NCBI GenBank assembly: GCA_032595675.1
Contig: JAVQMD010000002.1
Coordinates: forward strand, 1,116,001-1,180,000
Reading direction: 5' to 3'
Source of the DNA: Candidatus Electrothrix rattekaaiensis
Lineage (GTDB): Bacteria > Desulfobacterota > Desulfobulbia > Desulfobulbales > Desulfobulbaceae
Length of the DNA stretch: 64,000 nucleotides
This document shows positions 46,401-54,895 of this stretch, piece after piece (the first letter of the stretch is position 1; each line of letters opens with the position of its first letter). The position numbers and the translations under genes were made by a program. Below the pieces are notes generated by a model. The model saw only the letters and a list, made by a program, of their open reading frames with translations, was not told the origin of the DNA and searched no databases.

Positions 46401-47467
46401 AAAGTATTGGACGACAAATTCACGATCTCCGAACTTACTCCGGCTGACTTGCTTCCTTCCGCTTCAGCTTGTCGTTGTATTCCCTGATCCTGCTGAAGAG
46501 TATGGCTCAATTCATGCGCCAAAAGCTCTTTGCCTGCGCTGGTACCCGGCTGATACTGATCGCGGCCAAAAAAGATATGATTTCGGTAGGTAAATGCCCG
46601 CGCACCGAGTTGACTGCTCAGGCCTGCGGATTCGGTATCGTTGTGGATGCGAACATTGCTGAAATCGGCATTAAAGCGCGGCTCCATAAAGTTACGCACG
46701 TCACCGGAAAGCGGCTGCCCGCCGGTGGTTTTGCTGCGAATGGCGGCTTGTGTGGCGGCATTGACCGCAGGTGCGCCGTGGCTCTTTCGCTGTACTTCTT
46801 CGTCTTCCTGCTTTTGAACCCGCTCTTCGGGCAGCTCCGCCTTTTGAATTTCCTCTTTTTCCTGCTTCTGAACCTGTTCTTCCGGCAGCTCCGCCTTCTG
46901 GATTTCTTCCTTTTCCTGCTTCTGAACCTGTTCTTCCGGCAGCTCCGCCTTCTGGATTTTCTCCTTTTCTTGCTTCTGAACCTGTTCTTCCGGCAGCTCC
47001 GCCTTCTGGATTTCTTCCTTTTCCTGCTTCTGAACCTGTTCTTCCGGCAGCTCGGCCTTCTGGATGTCTTCCTTTTCCTGCTTTTGAACCTGCTCTTCCG
47101 GCATCTCCGCCTTCTGAATTTCCTCCTTTTCCTGCTTTTGAACCTGCTCTTCCGGCATTTCTGCCTTTTGAATTTCCTTATCGTCCTGCTTTTGCAGCTT
47201 CTCCTCTTCCTGCCGCTGAACTTTCTCTTCAGGTTCAGATGCTGCCGGGGTGGGCATCCTCATCACCTTGCCCGCCATCTTATCCGCTTCCTGCTCGAAC
47301 GTATCCCCCGGTTTGTTCACCGCCATCTTCATCTGGACAGAGGGAACAGCAGCTCGGTTAACCGGTGCGAAAAAATCCCCCCCGCCTGCCTTGGCAAAAA
47401 ACGGCTGGTTCGCAGCTTGGGCTGCCGTCCTTGAGGTCGTTGTGGATTTTTTCGCATTGCTCTTCAT
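43475..47467 (-). CDS. Large DUF4157 eCIS effector with C-terminal DHxPP nuclease-like domain
   Basis: 1330 residues. N-terminus (1-75): PSVQMKMAVNKPGDTFEQEADKMAGKVM, the cargo-type leader of eCIS-associated DUF4157 proteins. 83-226: seven to eight 18-residue units (VQKQEKEEIQKAELPEEQ). 250-330: DUF4157, with PRFNADFSNVRIHNDTES and the metallopeptidase-like HELSH at 319-323. 340-1000: a long beta-rich region (Gly/Asn/Ile), possibly a shell or passenger body. Lys/Gly-rich linkers follow. From 1266: DHDPPVSEHW...QSTREAWNN...LMSWPLNRRLGSRGASYTEQVG, a conserved C-terminal module of polymorphic toxins resembling HNH nucleases. It is the last gene of the eCIS run and lacks a visible immunity gene. 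Confidence 0.8.
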   Translation of the reverse strand: MKSNAKKSTTTSRTAAQAANQPFFAKAGGGDFFAPVNRAAVPSVQMKMAVNKPGDTFEQEADKMAGKVMRMPTPAASEPEEKVQRQEEEKLQKQDDKEIQKAEMPEEQVQKQEKEEIQKAEMPEEQVQKQEKEDIQKAELPEEQVQKQEKEEIQKAELPEEQVQKQEKEKIQKAELPEEQVQKQEKEEIQKAELPEEQVQKQEKEEIQKAELPEERVQKQEDEEVQRKSHGAPAVNAATQAAIRSKTTGGQPLSGDVRNFMEPRFNADFSNVRIHNDTESAGLSSQLGARAFTYRNHIFFGRDQYQPGTSAGKELLAHELSHTLQQDQGIQRQAEAEGSKSAGVSSEIVNLSSNTFKPSQRVKDEIDGQGDKGLDVRVQAKGLTGEGKVKIKGDKGGTYKSVRRGSMPLLNLWTQQLGGMYINFSVRNDQIQGGYASLTPGGGNAADWLQTLKKNSNLLGGLGLQVNKLPTPVNTFENGKLTLGVNGLKVEVGGFVDAAFNISLENISKPKIDATADINVKGIAKGQLKLNNAKDKLAGEVSLAIDFKSFNGNANIKYNPDGTVEIGGTAGYTSDKLSGEIQFVATDLKSAQSFARDAIAAAGGKKNVQNAPPPAPVPTPKPGTKQLALAATGQLGFNLTDWFAGTVDVVVDSKGAVTVIGKIAPPAEIELFKQRDWDKQLVQFEAKAYYGIPLVGNLNLFANISLHALAKLGPAKLYQIEILGTYSTDPDIQKNIQISASINISAYAGLRLRAEGGAGVELVGHDLKFGIGLNADIGAKAYADARPTIGYRDPGVFYISGTLEMVAQPMFGLGGDFFIELDSPWWSPAPDEKWTWPLFEKEWPLSDPIGLSATIKDYILGSGVVPEIEMKKPEFDPSKFMTSMVDDKLPAKSGGKTKGKGTFKEDGSVPKPDVQSKKPAAKKADVKSVKKKGATPKGGKSAKPDKKAASAQNANKILRNSLEGLKNKAPYSQAELKKALGSIKRKVKGISFKTQEQGDKWIVTPSGGGKKKSAGKIELAMKKGGAVSEEAKKGLAALDQVTERYAAKGATKEEMTAAVKSVRRKFKFKRLEVKQEGDFWHYHYEINPEGDKKGPKNNIITPQKVLVGSWVKNLKNGGFERVTKPEGSVFLRKGGKGGKGGEIKILSFLTSRVDGSAGSFSYNQEGKDWERTDFTHPSKYVMIEGTGAKFILQPSYQGRKYIRPNFYNDTSGNLDEIRNRKLSKLVHPLDPNKFLSEGDATAEAAEGYTQTFKGKAVVPNKDASPDHDPPVSEHWTSRKGNNTTQSTREAWNNSLNTYKLMSWPLNRRLGSRGASYTEQVGINFRGPKDK
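46790..47221 (-). repeat. 54-bp tandem repeat coding an 18-residue Lys/Glu/Gln unit
   Basis: Inside the effector gene, the unit VQKQEKEEIQKAELPEEQ recurs about seven times at 54-bp intervals; the leftmost copies are near-identical at base level and the flanking ones are degenerate. It is probably a flexible or coiled spacer and a hotspot for unit-number change. Confidence 0.9.
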
Positions 47468-47503
47468 GACTCGCTCAGTGCTCCATCATTTGTCCATTTG
47501 AAC

Positions 47504-49342
47504 CTATGTCCATTCCACCCATAACATCCTGTCCATCCACGGCAGCCTGATCATAGAGATACCCCAAGGCAACTGCTCCAGCAGGATATCCCAGGTCTGC
47601 GGCTCCACTTGCAGGAGCAGATCCTCGCTACGCAGGGAAATTTTGCCGGGTCGAAGCAGAAAGGTACCGCGCAGACCATCGGGCGAGGTGTTACGCAGGG
47701 CCTCCCAATGGTCAATAACCGCCTTAAGCAAAGCCCCAGCCTCCTCCAGCTCTTTGTCAGTCAGCGCCACGTCCGCCTCCACCGGCATGTCCAAGGGGAC
47801 ATTGCAGAGAATCTTGGCCAGCATCAGCTCGTATTCCGGGGCGATATCCTGACCAGTGGCGAGAAAATGGAGCAGGCATAGGGCCCGTTCCGGTCCGAGG
47901 AGTTGCTCTTCTTCGGCAATGCCCAAGGCCCCGAAGAATTGCGGCAGAAAAGGATGGAGCAACACCAGTCCGGCATTATTGATGTAGATTCCTTCCCCAA
48001 CACTATCAGCCAGATTTTGCTCTGCTGAAACCTGTCCGGGAGAAACAGTTGGGGAGGGCGAAAAAGCCTCGGCAGACCGTTCCTGAGCTGTATCTCTGCT
48101 GTCCTGAACGAGCGCGACCTCTGTATCCGGGGTTGATTTCTCTGTTGCTCCTTCCTCCGTAGCAGGCCAGTGCTGTTCAGGTGAATGCCCGGAAGACGAA
48201 GAGGAGGCAGGCAATTGCACAGCCTCACTAGGTTCTTCCTGGGCAACGCCATCCCGCTCCGGCCTAATCAGAGAATTGTCTGTATCGACGGGTGGTTTTG
48301 CTGCCGACCCTTCTTCTACAACAGGCCCTTCCTGTCGTGGAGACGGATGCCTGACAGGCTCAGGAGAATCGGAAGGCTCCAAGTTTTTTCCGGGCCTTTC
48401 CTGAGCAGCGACAGGCGGTTCCGTCTCAGATCGGGTACGGCTCTCCGTATCAGGAGTTTTTATATCGCCCTGCTTCCCATCACGGTGGTATTCCGCGTCT
48501 GGTGGCGAAAAAGAAGGGCTGCTTTCTGTATCGGATGGCCAATGACGCGCCAGTTTCTCGGCTACTGCCGAATATTCCATTGAGGCGGTTGGTAGAACAT
48601 CATGGATAATGGCCTTTGCCGTTACAGGCTTCTTGGCAACAACCTTGGCAAATACACTTTCCCAGAGTAGCCGCCCAACCTGCCTGCGCTCTGCGGACAG
48701 TATCTTGTCGCTGTCCAGCACCGCAAGTATTTCTTCCATTGCCGCTGTTTCTGCCCCTGCCGGTGCAAGCCGGGCAAGGAGTGTTTTGAGCAGGGTTGGT
48801 GTGAACTGCCGGGTCAGCCGTTTTCTCGCTGACGCTGAAGCCAGTACCTGCCGCACCTGCTCTGCGCCCTGAATGTTGCTGCTCTGCTCCGTCTCCTGCC
48901 AGCTCTCCAGAATCACTTGCTCCAAGCTACGGTCTTCAGGCAGGCGGAAGGACCAAGGGAGTTGTCCGGTTTTCAGGAAAAAGACAAAGGCTTCCGCCAC
49001 GGAATGCCGGGTTGTTTTGTATTGTATCCTGCCGGAATCATGCTCTCCGGCTGCTGCCGTATCCGTAGGGGCTTGCTCTTGCAGGGCTTTTTCTAGGGCC
49101 TGGGCCACTGATTCGGCCAGATCATGCTCCAAGCGTTCAAGGGATATGGCCCCGGCATCTATTTCCAGCCGTTCAATATACAGACTCCCTTGTTCCGGGG
49201 CGTATCGGTCTAATGTCCGCTCAAGGGCGGGCAGAACCCAGTCCCGGCAGAGGGCGGGCAGCCTGCGTTGTAGGGCAATGCCGTCGGATTCGCTGCCGTT
49301 GAGTTCTACGTGCAGGTATTGTTGGAGGATGGTGTGATGCAT
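47504..49342 (-). CDS. Contractile injection system tape-measure-type protein (CIS_TMP)
   Basis: 612 residues. The N-terminal AALQRRLPALCRDWVLPALERTLDRYAPEQGSLYIERLEIDAG-like block and the C-terminal AGLVLLHPFLPQFFGALGIAE...LLGPERALCLLHFLATGQDIAPEYEL are typical of the eCIS tape-measure family. The middle, roughly 280-470, is a Ser/Pro/Glu/Thr-rich low-complexity spacer. It would set tube length. Its start overlaps the stop of the baseplate gene by one base (TGATG). Confidence 0.88.
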   Translation of the reverse strand: MHHTILQQYLHVELNGSESDGIALQRRLPALCRDWVLPALERTLDRYAPEQGSLYIERLEIDAGAISLERLEHDLAESVAQALEKALQEQAPTDTAAAGEHDSGRIQYKTTRHSVAEAFVFFLKTGQLPWSFRLPEDRSLEQVILESWQETEQSSNIQGAEQVRQVLASASARKRLTRQFTPTLLKTLLARLAPAGAETAAMEEILAVLDSDKILSAERRQVGRLLWESVFAKVVAKKPVTAKAIIHDVLPTASMEYSAVAEKLARHWPSDTESSPSFSPPDAEYHRDGKQGDIKTPDTESRTRSETEPPVAAQERPGKNLEPSDSPEPVRHPSPRQEGPVVEEGSAAKPPVDTDNSLIRPERDGVAQEEPSEAVQLPASSSSSGHSPEQHWPATEEGATEKSTPDTEVALVQDSRDTAQERSAEAFSPSPTVSPGQVSAEQNLADSVGEGIYINNAGLVLLHPFLPQFFGALGIAEEEQLLGPERALCLLHFLATGQDIAPEYELMLAKILCNVPLDMPVEADVALTDKELEEAGALLKAVIDHWEALRNTSPDGLRGTFLLRPGKISLRSEDLLLQVEPQTWDILLEQLPWGISMIRLPWMDRMLWVEWT

Positions 49343-52300
49343 CAGTTGGAAACCTTGATCAGTACCTCCTGATCAAACTTAATAGTCATATTTCCTTCTG
49401 CATTATGAATAGAGCGTATGGTAAAATTTGTTTCTTCTATCACAGAAGGAGTAACAAATTCAAGCAACCCGTTGTTTCCTTCCTTTTCCTGAAGTAAGGT
49501 TTCTCCATCCTGCCATAACTGATAACGAACCTCGTTTTTGCTGTTCGTTACCCGAATTGTCGCTTTTCCGTCTGCCATAACCGGACCAGGTTCCTCTATT
49601 GCAGGTACACTTGGCAGCTTCACAGGGTATTCTAATTTAGTTGAAACATTAGTACGGGCTTTTCGGGCCTGAATGTGTAACGTCGTATCATCATTTAGTG
49701 ATAATGGAGGAGAAAAGCTCAATATCGGAGTTTGCAGATTTTCTATGGATGTTACAACAAAGTCTTTCTCTATTCGCAGTCCCTCTGTTTCTTCTTCTCC
49801 TATTCCTTTGTTGTTTGCGCGTTCTCCGTCCGCCCATTGATGAAAATAGGCTGGCAGGCAAATTTCGTCGCCATTCTCTTCCAAACGGAAGTGATAAAAG
49901 ACACCTGTCTCGCCATCGGCAACTTGAAGAGAATGCGCTTTCCCATTTTTGATATGCAGTTGCAGAGAAAGAGCTTGGTTTGGATGAGGTGTTGCTAACA
50001 GTACAACAGCCTGCTTGAGCTGTACCGCTGAAGAGTCTTCTTTGTGCTTTTTTTCTGCCCGGATAATAATCAGACTGTCTTCATTCAGGGGGGGGGATAA
50101 AGTCAATTGTCCGTCAGTTCCATCCTGCTCGTCTCCAGTGACAGAAAAACCTTTCGGTATTTTTTCCCATTCAGAGAGTGGTTTAGGCATGTTAACGTGT
50201 ACGGCATCAAAACCATCCACTGGGATCATCAGCCCTGTTCTCTCTCCATCTCCAAAAATAAAATCAGCATCAATCAGTTGACGCTGAAAAGATTGGTAAC
50301 GGACTCCCTTTTGGCTGTTCCGCAATGGGATGTTCACCGTTTTACCCGGCTCAACAATGTCATACTCGTATGGGTCATTATTTTTAATTATTTTAATATC
50401 GGGGTTAGCTCTCACTCGTACCAGGATTGGCAAATTCTCAAGAATTTCAGCATTTCCAGCTCCACCGCTGTCTATCTTGCTAGCTTCTATCGAAAGTTCG
50501 GTATCTTCTGTGATATTTTTACTTTCAAGAATAATAGAATTTTTACCTTCTTTCGTTGCTATATATCCCGATAACACTTTTTTCACTTGGCTATCGCTTA
50601 CTAAAACCAGCCGATATCGAACGCCTTCCTGAACACCGTCTAATTGCACTTGCACTTTACTGCCGAAATGTATCAGAGGCGGCTCGTCAATATCAATATT
50701 ATGTTCCTCTCCTGATCGGATTTCTTTGATTACTCCTACGCCATTAATTTTGGCATTTATGCCAACGCGAACAATAGCTTTTTTTGACAGTTCTATTGCA
50801 TCATGATCATTTTTTTTTGCCTTTACCTTATAGATTAACTTTGTTTCATTTGTTTTGATAGGCTCAGTAATTGTTAAAACTACATCTTCACCGCTCCTTT
50901 TACTTGTTGAGTCTACAAGTTGATCTTCATTATTTTCTTTTTTCCAAAAAAGCTGATACGAAACAGCAGATTGTCCAAAGATGATAAGAACATTTGCTTT
51001 TTTTCCGTAAAGTACAGATTCATCTTTGATGTCTAAGTCAATAAGCGGATAGGTTTTTCCGATGCCCAGCAAATCAATAATACGATCACGGGCAGCACGC
51101 AATTTTTGATGGTTCGGGCTGCTATCATGCATCATTGCTTCCCGCCATTTTTGATAACTATGACAAATTATTTGCAACTTTTCCTCTGATTGTATTTCGT
51201 CCTCTTCCCAAGACGGATAAAAATTGACATTCAGATGTGCAGGAAATTCTTCACGGATGGATGGTCGTAATGAGCAATATTCCGCACGATGAACGACTGT
51301 TACCTGTAACGAATACGGATCATTATCATCATGTTTCGTATTAGCAAGAATTGCAGGAGCATTACTATTTTCCTCATCCTGTTTGATTGGACGCAATAAA
51401 ATATGCTCAATTATATAAAACGGTTCTGAATCATCAATGTCAAATTTAAGCCGGATGCGGCGTTCCAGCCCGGTACGATGATCAGCATCCGCAGGCTTGC
51501 AATAGCTGACTGCCCGATTTCTGCTGAGTTCAGGATAATTGCGCAACCAGTTCTGTTTCCGTTCTATCTCCTTTTGTTGATCCTTGAAATCTTTATTTTT
51601 TTCTGTTTGGGGCGAATAATTCGCAAGCTGTTCGGCAAATCGGGCGGACAGATGTTCCAGAAAACGATTTTTCCGTTCAAGCTCTTTCTCGTCAGCGTTC
51701 CGAACAAGCCGTTCGAGCAGAGAAAGCCGCTGCTGTTTTTCAGGCTTGGTCCAGATGCAATTCTTTTCATCTTCCATATCAAGCCCCAGCTCATGGTCGT
51801 CAAGCAGGTTGAAACAATATGTCGATGACGGCACATCAGCATCTTCATCGGCAAAAGAGAACAGTCTGCCAGCATTAGCGAGCTGGGCAAATTCGTTTGC
51901 CAAAAGCTGATCAAACAAGATCAGATATGCCTTGAGTTGTTTTGCCTTGGCTTGGCGCAGAGAACTGGCAGAGCCGGGCAATCCTCTGCTGTTGATGCCG
52001 TAGCAGTCCGGGAACTGGTGCTGAATGGAGAAGTAGTTGCCGGTTATATGCCGGTCTTGGCTTACAGGGCGAGGCAGTTCGTCAATACCGGGTGGACGTG
52101 ATAAATCAGCAGTATCCTCCTTTATGACGGCAAGAGATATTTCCTGATCCCCTTGGATGAGTTTAATAGCAGTTTTTTCTTTATCTTTATCCACCCTTGG
52201 AATTATCCCTTTTTCCAACTTCAGCAGCCATTTTTCTGTTTTTGGAATTTCTTTTATTTCTTTTTTGTCATCTTTATAGGTCACCTCATAACCAGTGAAC

Positions 52301-53238
52301 TTAAAAGCAATATCCTGCACAGCCAAGACACCCTTGACATCCATAAACAGTCGGATCAAGTCCGAGGTGCGCAGTTCAGTCCTGCGAATGTTTTTTTTCA
52401 GTTCTTTGTTGTCGATAAATCCTTTTGTCAGTAAAGGCCCTTCAAATATTTCATCAATATATTTGATGGCCTCCAAGCGTTCTTTCAGGGAGTAAAATCG
52501 AACTGGCGGAGAAAAATAATCCTCTATCTTCTGAAAAAGAGCTTTCCCCACCTCTGTGCTGTCTGCCGCCGGATCAATTTCTATTGAGGCGGTAATACCT
52601 ATTTTTTCTATATGATTTTTTCCAGAACCATTATTTTTCGGTTCTTTCAGAATCGTGACTGTGAAATCGTCACATAAGCTCCGGTAGCCATGCAGATATT
52701 CATGAACATCATTTTCTAATTCGTCTAATTTCGCCTCATTCTGTCCTGCTTCAGGTTCAACCCATACTTGATAGAGTCCTTTGATAATCAGTGACTCCGC
52801 CTGTCCATCATTGGAAAGCGTCAGCGTTTTTTTTTTCCTGTTGAAATACAGCTCAGGTTCAGTATCGTTGAATTCAGGCGCAAACGGTTCCACCCATGCG
52901 TTTCTGACTCCGTCGATATCAAGGATAAATTTACGCAGGTCCAGCAGCGTTACCGGGCTGGAAGGCAGAATCTTTGCAGGAGAAAACAGGCTGGCATAAG
53001 GATCTCCGCCGCCTTCGGCCAGCAACTCTGAAACAGGATAATCAATCCGATAGAGCAGGTCTGTCAGGGCGTAACAAAGCTGCTCCAGAATCGTGATCCC
53101 CGGATCGTGGGTGTTGTAGTCTGTCCAGAATTTGCTGCCCAAGCTTTCTATGAGCCTGATGCCTTCCCGGCGCAGGGTGTGGAAGTCCAGTGCGGCAGGG
53201 GGCAGGTCTTGTTGGGTTACGGAGATGTTCTTGTTCAT
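49342..53238 (-). CDS. Large eCIS baseplate protein with tandem Ig-like modules
   Basis: About 1298 residues from the ATG at 53238; an earlier in-frame start would overlap the upstream gene and reads unlike the family. The N-terminus LREEG-like segment EGIRLIESLGSKFWTDYNTHDPGITILEQLCYALTDLLYRIDYPV is the Afp12/gp6-type baseplate signature. A long helical region follows. From about residue 780 to the end come at least five beta modules with a G-V-x-Y-x-L core: AVSYQLFWKK, GVRYRLVLV, GVRYQSFQRQ, GVFYHFRLEEN and EVRYQLWQDG. Such modules are unusual on a baseplate protein and suggest surface decoration or fibre attachment. No good ribosome site precedes the start. Confidence 0.82.
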   Translation of the reverse strand: MNKNISVTQQDLPPAALDFHTLRREGIRLIESLGSKFWTDYNTHDPGITILEQLCYALTDLLYRIDYPVSELLAEGGGDPYASLFSPAKILPSSPVTLLDLRKFILDIDGVRNAWVEPFAPEFNDTEPELYFNRKKKTLTLSNDGQAESLIIKGLYQVWVEPEAGQNEAKLDELENDVHEYLHGYRSLCDDFTVTILKEPKNNGSGKNHIEKIGITASIEIDPAADSTEVGKALFQKIEDYFSPPVRFYSLKERLEAIKYIDEIFEGPLLTKGFIDNKELKKNIRRTELRTSDLIRLFMDVKGVLAVQDIAFKFTGYEVTYKDDKKEIKEIPKTEKWLLKLEKGIIPRVDKDKEKTAIKLIQGDQEISLAVIKEDTADLSRPPGIDELPRPVSQDRHITGNYFSIQHQFPDCYGINSRGLPGSASSLRQAKAKQLKAYLILFDQLLANEFAQLANAGRLFSFADEDADVPSSTYCFNLLDDHELGLDMEDEKNCIWTKPEKQQRLSLLERLVRNADEKELERKNRFLEHLSARFAEQLANYSPQTEKNKDFKDQQKEIERKQNWLRNYPELSRNRAVSYCKPADADHRTGLERRIRLKFDIDDSEPFYIIEHILLRPIKQDEENSNAPAILANTKHDDNDPYSLQVTVVHRAEYCSLRPSIREEFPAHLNVNFYPSWEEDEIQSEEKLQIICHSYQKWREAMMHDSSPNHQKLRAARDRIIDLLGIGKTYPLIDLDIKDESVLYGKKANVLIIFGQSAVSYQLFWKKENNEDQLVDSTSKRSGEDVVLTITEPIKTNETKLIYKVKAKKNDHDAIELSKKAIVRVGINAKINGVGVIKEIRSGEEHNIDIDEPPLIHFGSKVQVQLDGVQEGVRYRLVLVSDSQVKKVLSGYIATKEGKNSIILESKNITEDTELSIEASKIDSGGAGNAEILENLPILVRVRANPDIKIIKNNDPYEYDIVEPGKTVNIPLRNSQKGVRYQSFQRQLIDADFIFGDGERTGLMIPVDGFDAVHVNMPKPLSEWEKIPKGFSVTGDEQDGTDGQLTLSPPLNEDSLIIIRAEKKHKEDSSAVQLKQAVVLLATPHPNQALSLQLHIKNGKAHSLQVADGETGVFYHFRLEENGDEICLPAYFHQWADGERANNKGIGEEETEGLRIEKDFVVTSIENLQTPILSFSPPLSLNDDTTLHIQARKARTNVSTKLEYPVKLPSVPAIEEPGPVMADGKATIRVTNSKNEVRYQLWQDGETLLQEKEGNNGLLEFVTPSVIEETNFTIRSIHNAEGNMTIKFDQEVLIKVSN

Positions 53239-53281
53239 GGAGTCGTAGCAGTTTGAGGTTGGACAAAAAAAGCTGGTTGTT

Positions 53282-53731
53282 TTATTTTGCTCTGAAGGTG
53301 AGCCCGTCCAGAGATATCCATCCTTCACTTCCTGCAACCACCATAACATTTCCATTTGATCGGATATCAATTCGACCTAACGCATTGGGATTAGTGCAGA
53401 CTGCGTGTAATTCTCTTCCAACAGGTCGATAACCATCAGGAAGTGTAAAAATAATACCGGAACCTTTCCTGACTAATCCCTTCAGATGGACAATGCCGAA
53501 GCTATCTTTAAAATAACCTAGCTTGTTATACTCTCCGCCATAAAATTCCCAGCCATTTTGCAAATTAGGCGTTTTCCAATCCTCTTGAGGTATCGCCCTT
53601 TTTCCCTCTATAATCTCGGCAAGCTCAGAAAGACGCTGGTCAATCTCTCCTCGCACACTCTCGAAATACTTCTTCAGATCTGTATAGCCGCTGATTAAGT
53701 CGGCAAGCTGTTTTTCTGTGGTATCCGACAT
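53282..53731 (-). CDS. Fibre-tip protein 1: shared coil plus phage tail-fibre-like tip
   Basis: 149 residues. The N-terminal coil SEEINK-type segment here reads DTTEKQLADLISGYTDLKKYFESVRGEIDQRLSELAEI. The tip is a classic phage tail-fibre/lectin-type module, WEFYGGEYNKLGYFKDSFGIVHLKGLV...TLPDGYRP. It is the shortest member of the six-gene set and lies next to the baseplate gene. It would be the variable end of a fibre. RBS AGGAGGAA precedes the ATG. Confidence 0.8.
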   Translation of the reverse strand: MSDTTEKQLADLISGYTDLKKYFESVRGEIDQRLSELAEIIEGKRAIPQEDWKTPNLQNGWEFYGGEYNKLGYFKDSFGIVHLKGLVRKGSGIIFTLPDGYRPVGRELHAVCTNPNALGRIDIRSNGNVMVVAGSEGWISLDGLTFRAK

Positions 53732-53789
53732 AGTTGGTTTCCTCCTGTTGAGTATAGGACAGGTCGTTCCAGTCAGGCAGCGGCGGTAT

Positions 53790-54236
53790 TTAATCTTCAG
53801 GTTCCATGCCGATCCAGTTTATGTGCCATTTATAGCCGTTGGTTACCTCTGGAGTCAGAGGCGTATCACGTTTGGACCATTGCACATAAACACGGAAACT
53901 GGTTGCTGTCGCACTATACACGGAACTTGCTCCCGTAGTTTCCCAATGATGACTGTTGCCGCCAATTGCTGTTGTATATACCGGATTTTTTGTGAATTGA
54001 GCCGCACTGGTATCAATATCAACATAAACACCGGTCTTGGCATCTCCACCATATTGTACCCATTCCGTCGCTCCCGGCTTGGTGCTGCCGCAGGCAATTC
54101 TTTTTGCCCCGCTTATCACAGCAAGACGCTGATCAATATCAGCTTGGATGCTCTCAAAATATTCCTTCAGCTTTGTGTAGCCGCTGATCAAATCGGCAAG
54201 CTGATCTGCGGTTGGGGGTGTGGTGTTATCAGGCAT
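53790..54236 (-). CDS. Fibre-tip protein 2: shared coil plus beta-sandwich tip
   Basis: 148 residues. Coil TADQLADLISGYTKLKEYFESIQADIDQRLAV, then a tip with IACGSTKPGATEWVQYGGDAKTGVYVDIDTSAAQF and SFRVYVQWSKRD, resembling H-type-lectin-like repeats found on phage and cyanophage fibres. AGGAGG precedes the start. 58 bp separate it from tip 1. Confidence 0.78.
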   Translation of the reverse strand: MPDNTTPPTADQLADLISGYTKLKEYFESIQADIDQRLAVISGAKRIACGSTKPGATEWVQYGGDAKTGVYVDIDTSAAQFTKNPVYTTAIGGNSHHWETTGASSVYSATATSFRVYVQWSKRDTPLTPEVTNGYKWHINWIGMEPED

Positions 54237-54301
54237 TCTGCTTTCCTCCTATTTATCGGTTAGGTGAGTAACTTCAGTTCAACCTCGGTTTGCGAAGCCA
54301 G

Positions 54302-54862
54302 TCATGCTTTAATACAAACCACTCTGAAACTGGCCCAAGCTGCAAGCGGACAGTCCTTAACTCCCGGCTGGGTGATCATAAATGCAGGGCGTTGAAGGTG
54401 GTTGCTATTGCCGGAGCCACTGTCAGTCGCTGTTGCATACACCTTCGGATGATCATCTTCACTATGAAATAGGCTTGCGCAGAGGCTTACAGCTCCATCT
54501 ATGCTGAGTTCCAGTTGAGCATCGCCCTGTCCGGCAGGATCTTGATAGAGGGCCATGACCGGCTTGCCCCCTGCATCAGGGGTCACTGTCCAGCCACCAG
54601 ATGGCGGAGTAGGCGGAATGGTCAAAATGTACGTATGTCCGTCCGGGGCTTGCCAGCTAATCTCTCTGTTCCTGTCTCCTCCATGCCGTGTTAATGGAAA
54701 ACTCTGGATAGCCTCCTGAACAAATTTATCAACCTGCTCCTCCTTCGCCGCAATACGCTGTTCAAAATCATCTCGGGCATTTTCAAAATACCGCTTCAGT
54801 TCTGTATAAACGCTGATCAGCTCGCTGACCTGTTCCGTTGTTGCAGGTGTTGAATCAGGCAT
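54302..54862 (-). CDS. Fibre-tip protein 3: shared coil plus unknown tip
   Basis: 186 residues. Coil TTEQVSELISVYTELKRYFENARDDFEQRIAAKEEQVDKFVQEA. The tip has WQAPDGHTYILTIPPTPPSGGWTV and LELSIDGAVSLCASLF, ending WASFRVVCIKA, which resembles lectin-like fibre C-termini but has no named family that I can claim. AAGGAGGA precedes the ATG. It sits in the same run, same strand. Confidence 0.75.
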   Translation of the reverse strand: MPDSTPATTEQVSELISVYTELKRYFENARDDFEQRIAAKEEQVDKFVQEAIQSFPLTRHGGDRNREISWQAPDGHTYILTIPPTPPSGGWTVTPDAGGKPVMALYQDPAGQGDAQLELSIDGAVSLCASLFHSEDDHPKVYATATDSGSGNSNHLQRPAFMITQPGVKDCPLAAWASFRVVCIKA

Positions 54863-54895
54863 GTCAAAGTCCTCCTTTCATATAAGAATTACGGT

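Noticed and set aside
46469-47434. Long Leu-rich open frame opposite the effector
   Set aside because: It is the antisense image of the 54-bp repeat region of the effector gene.
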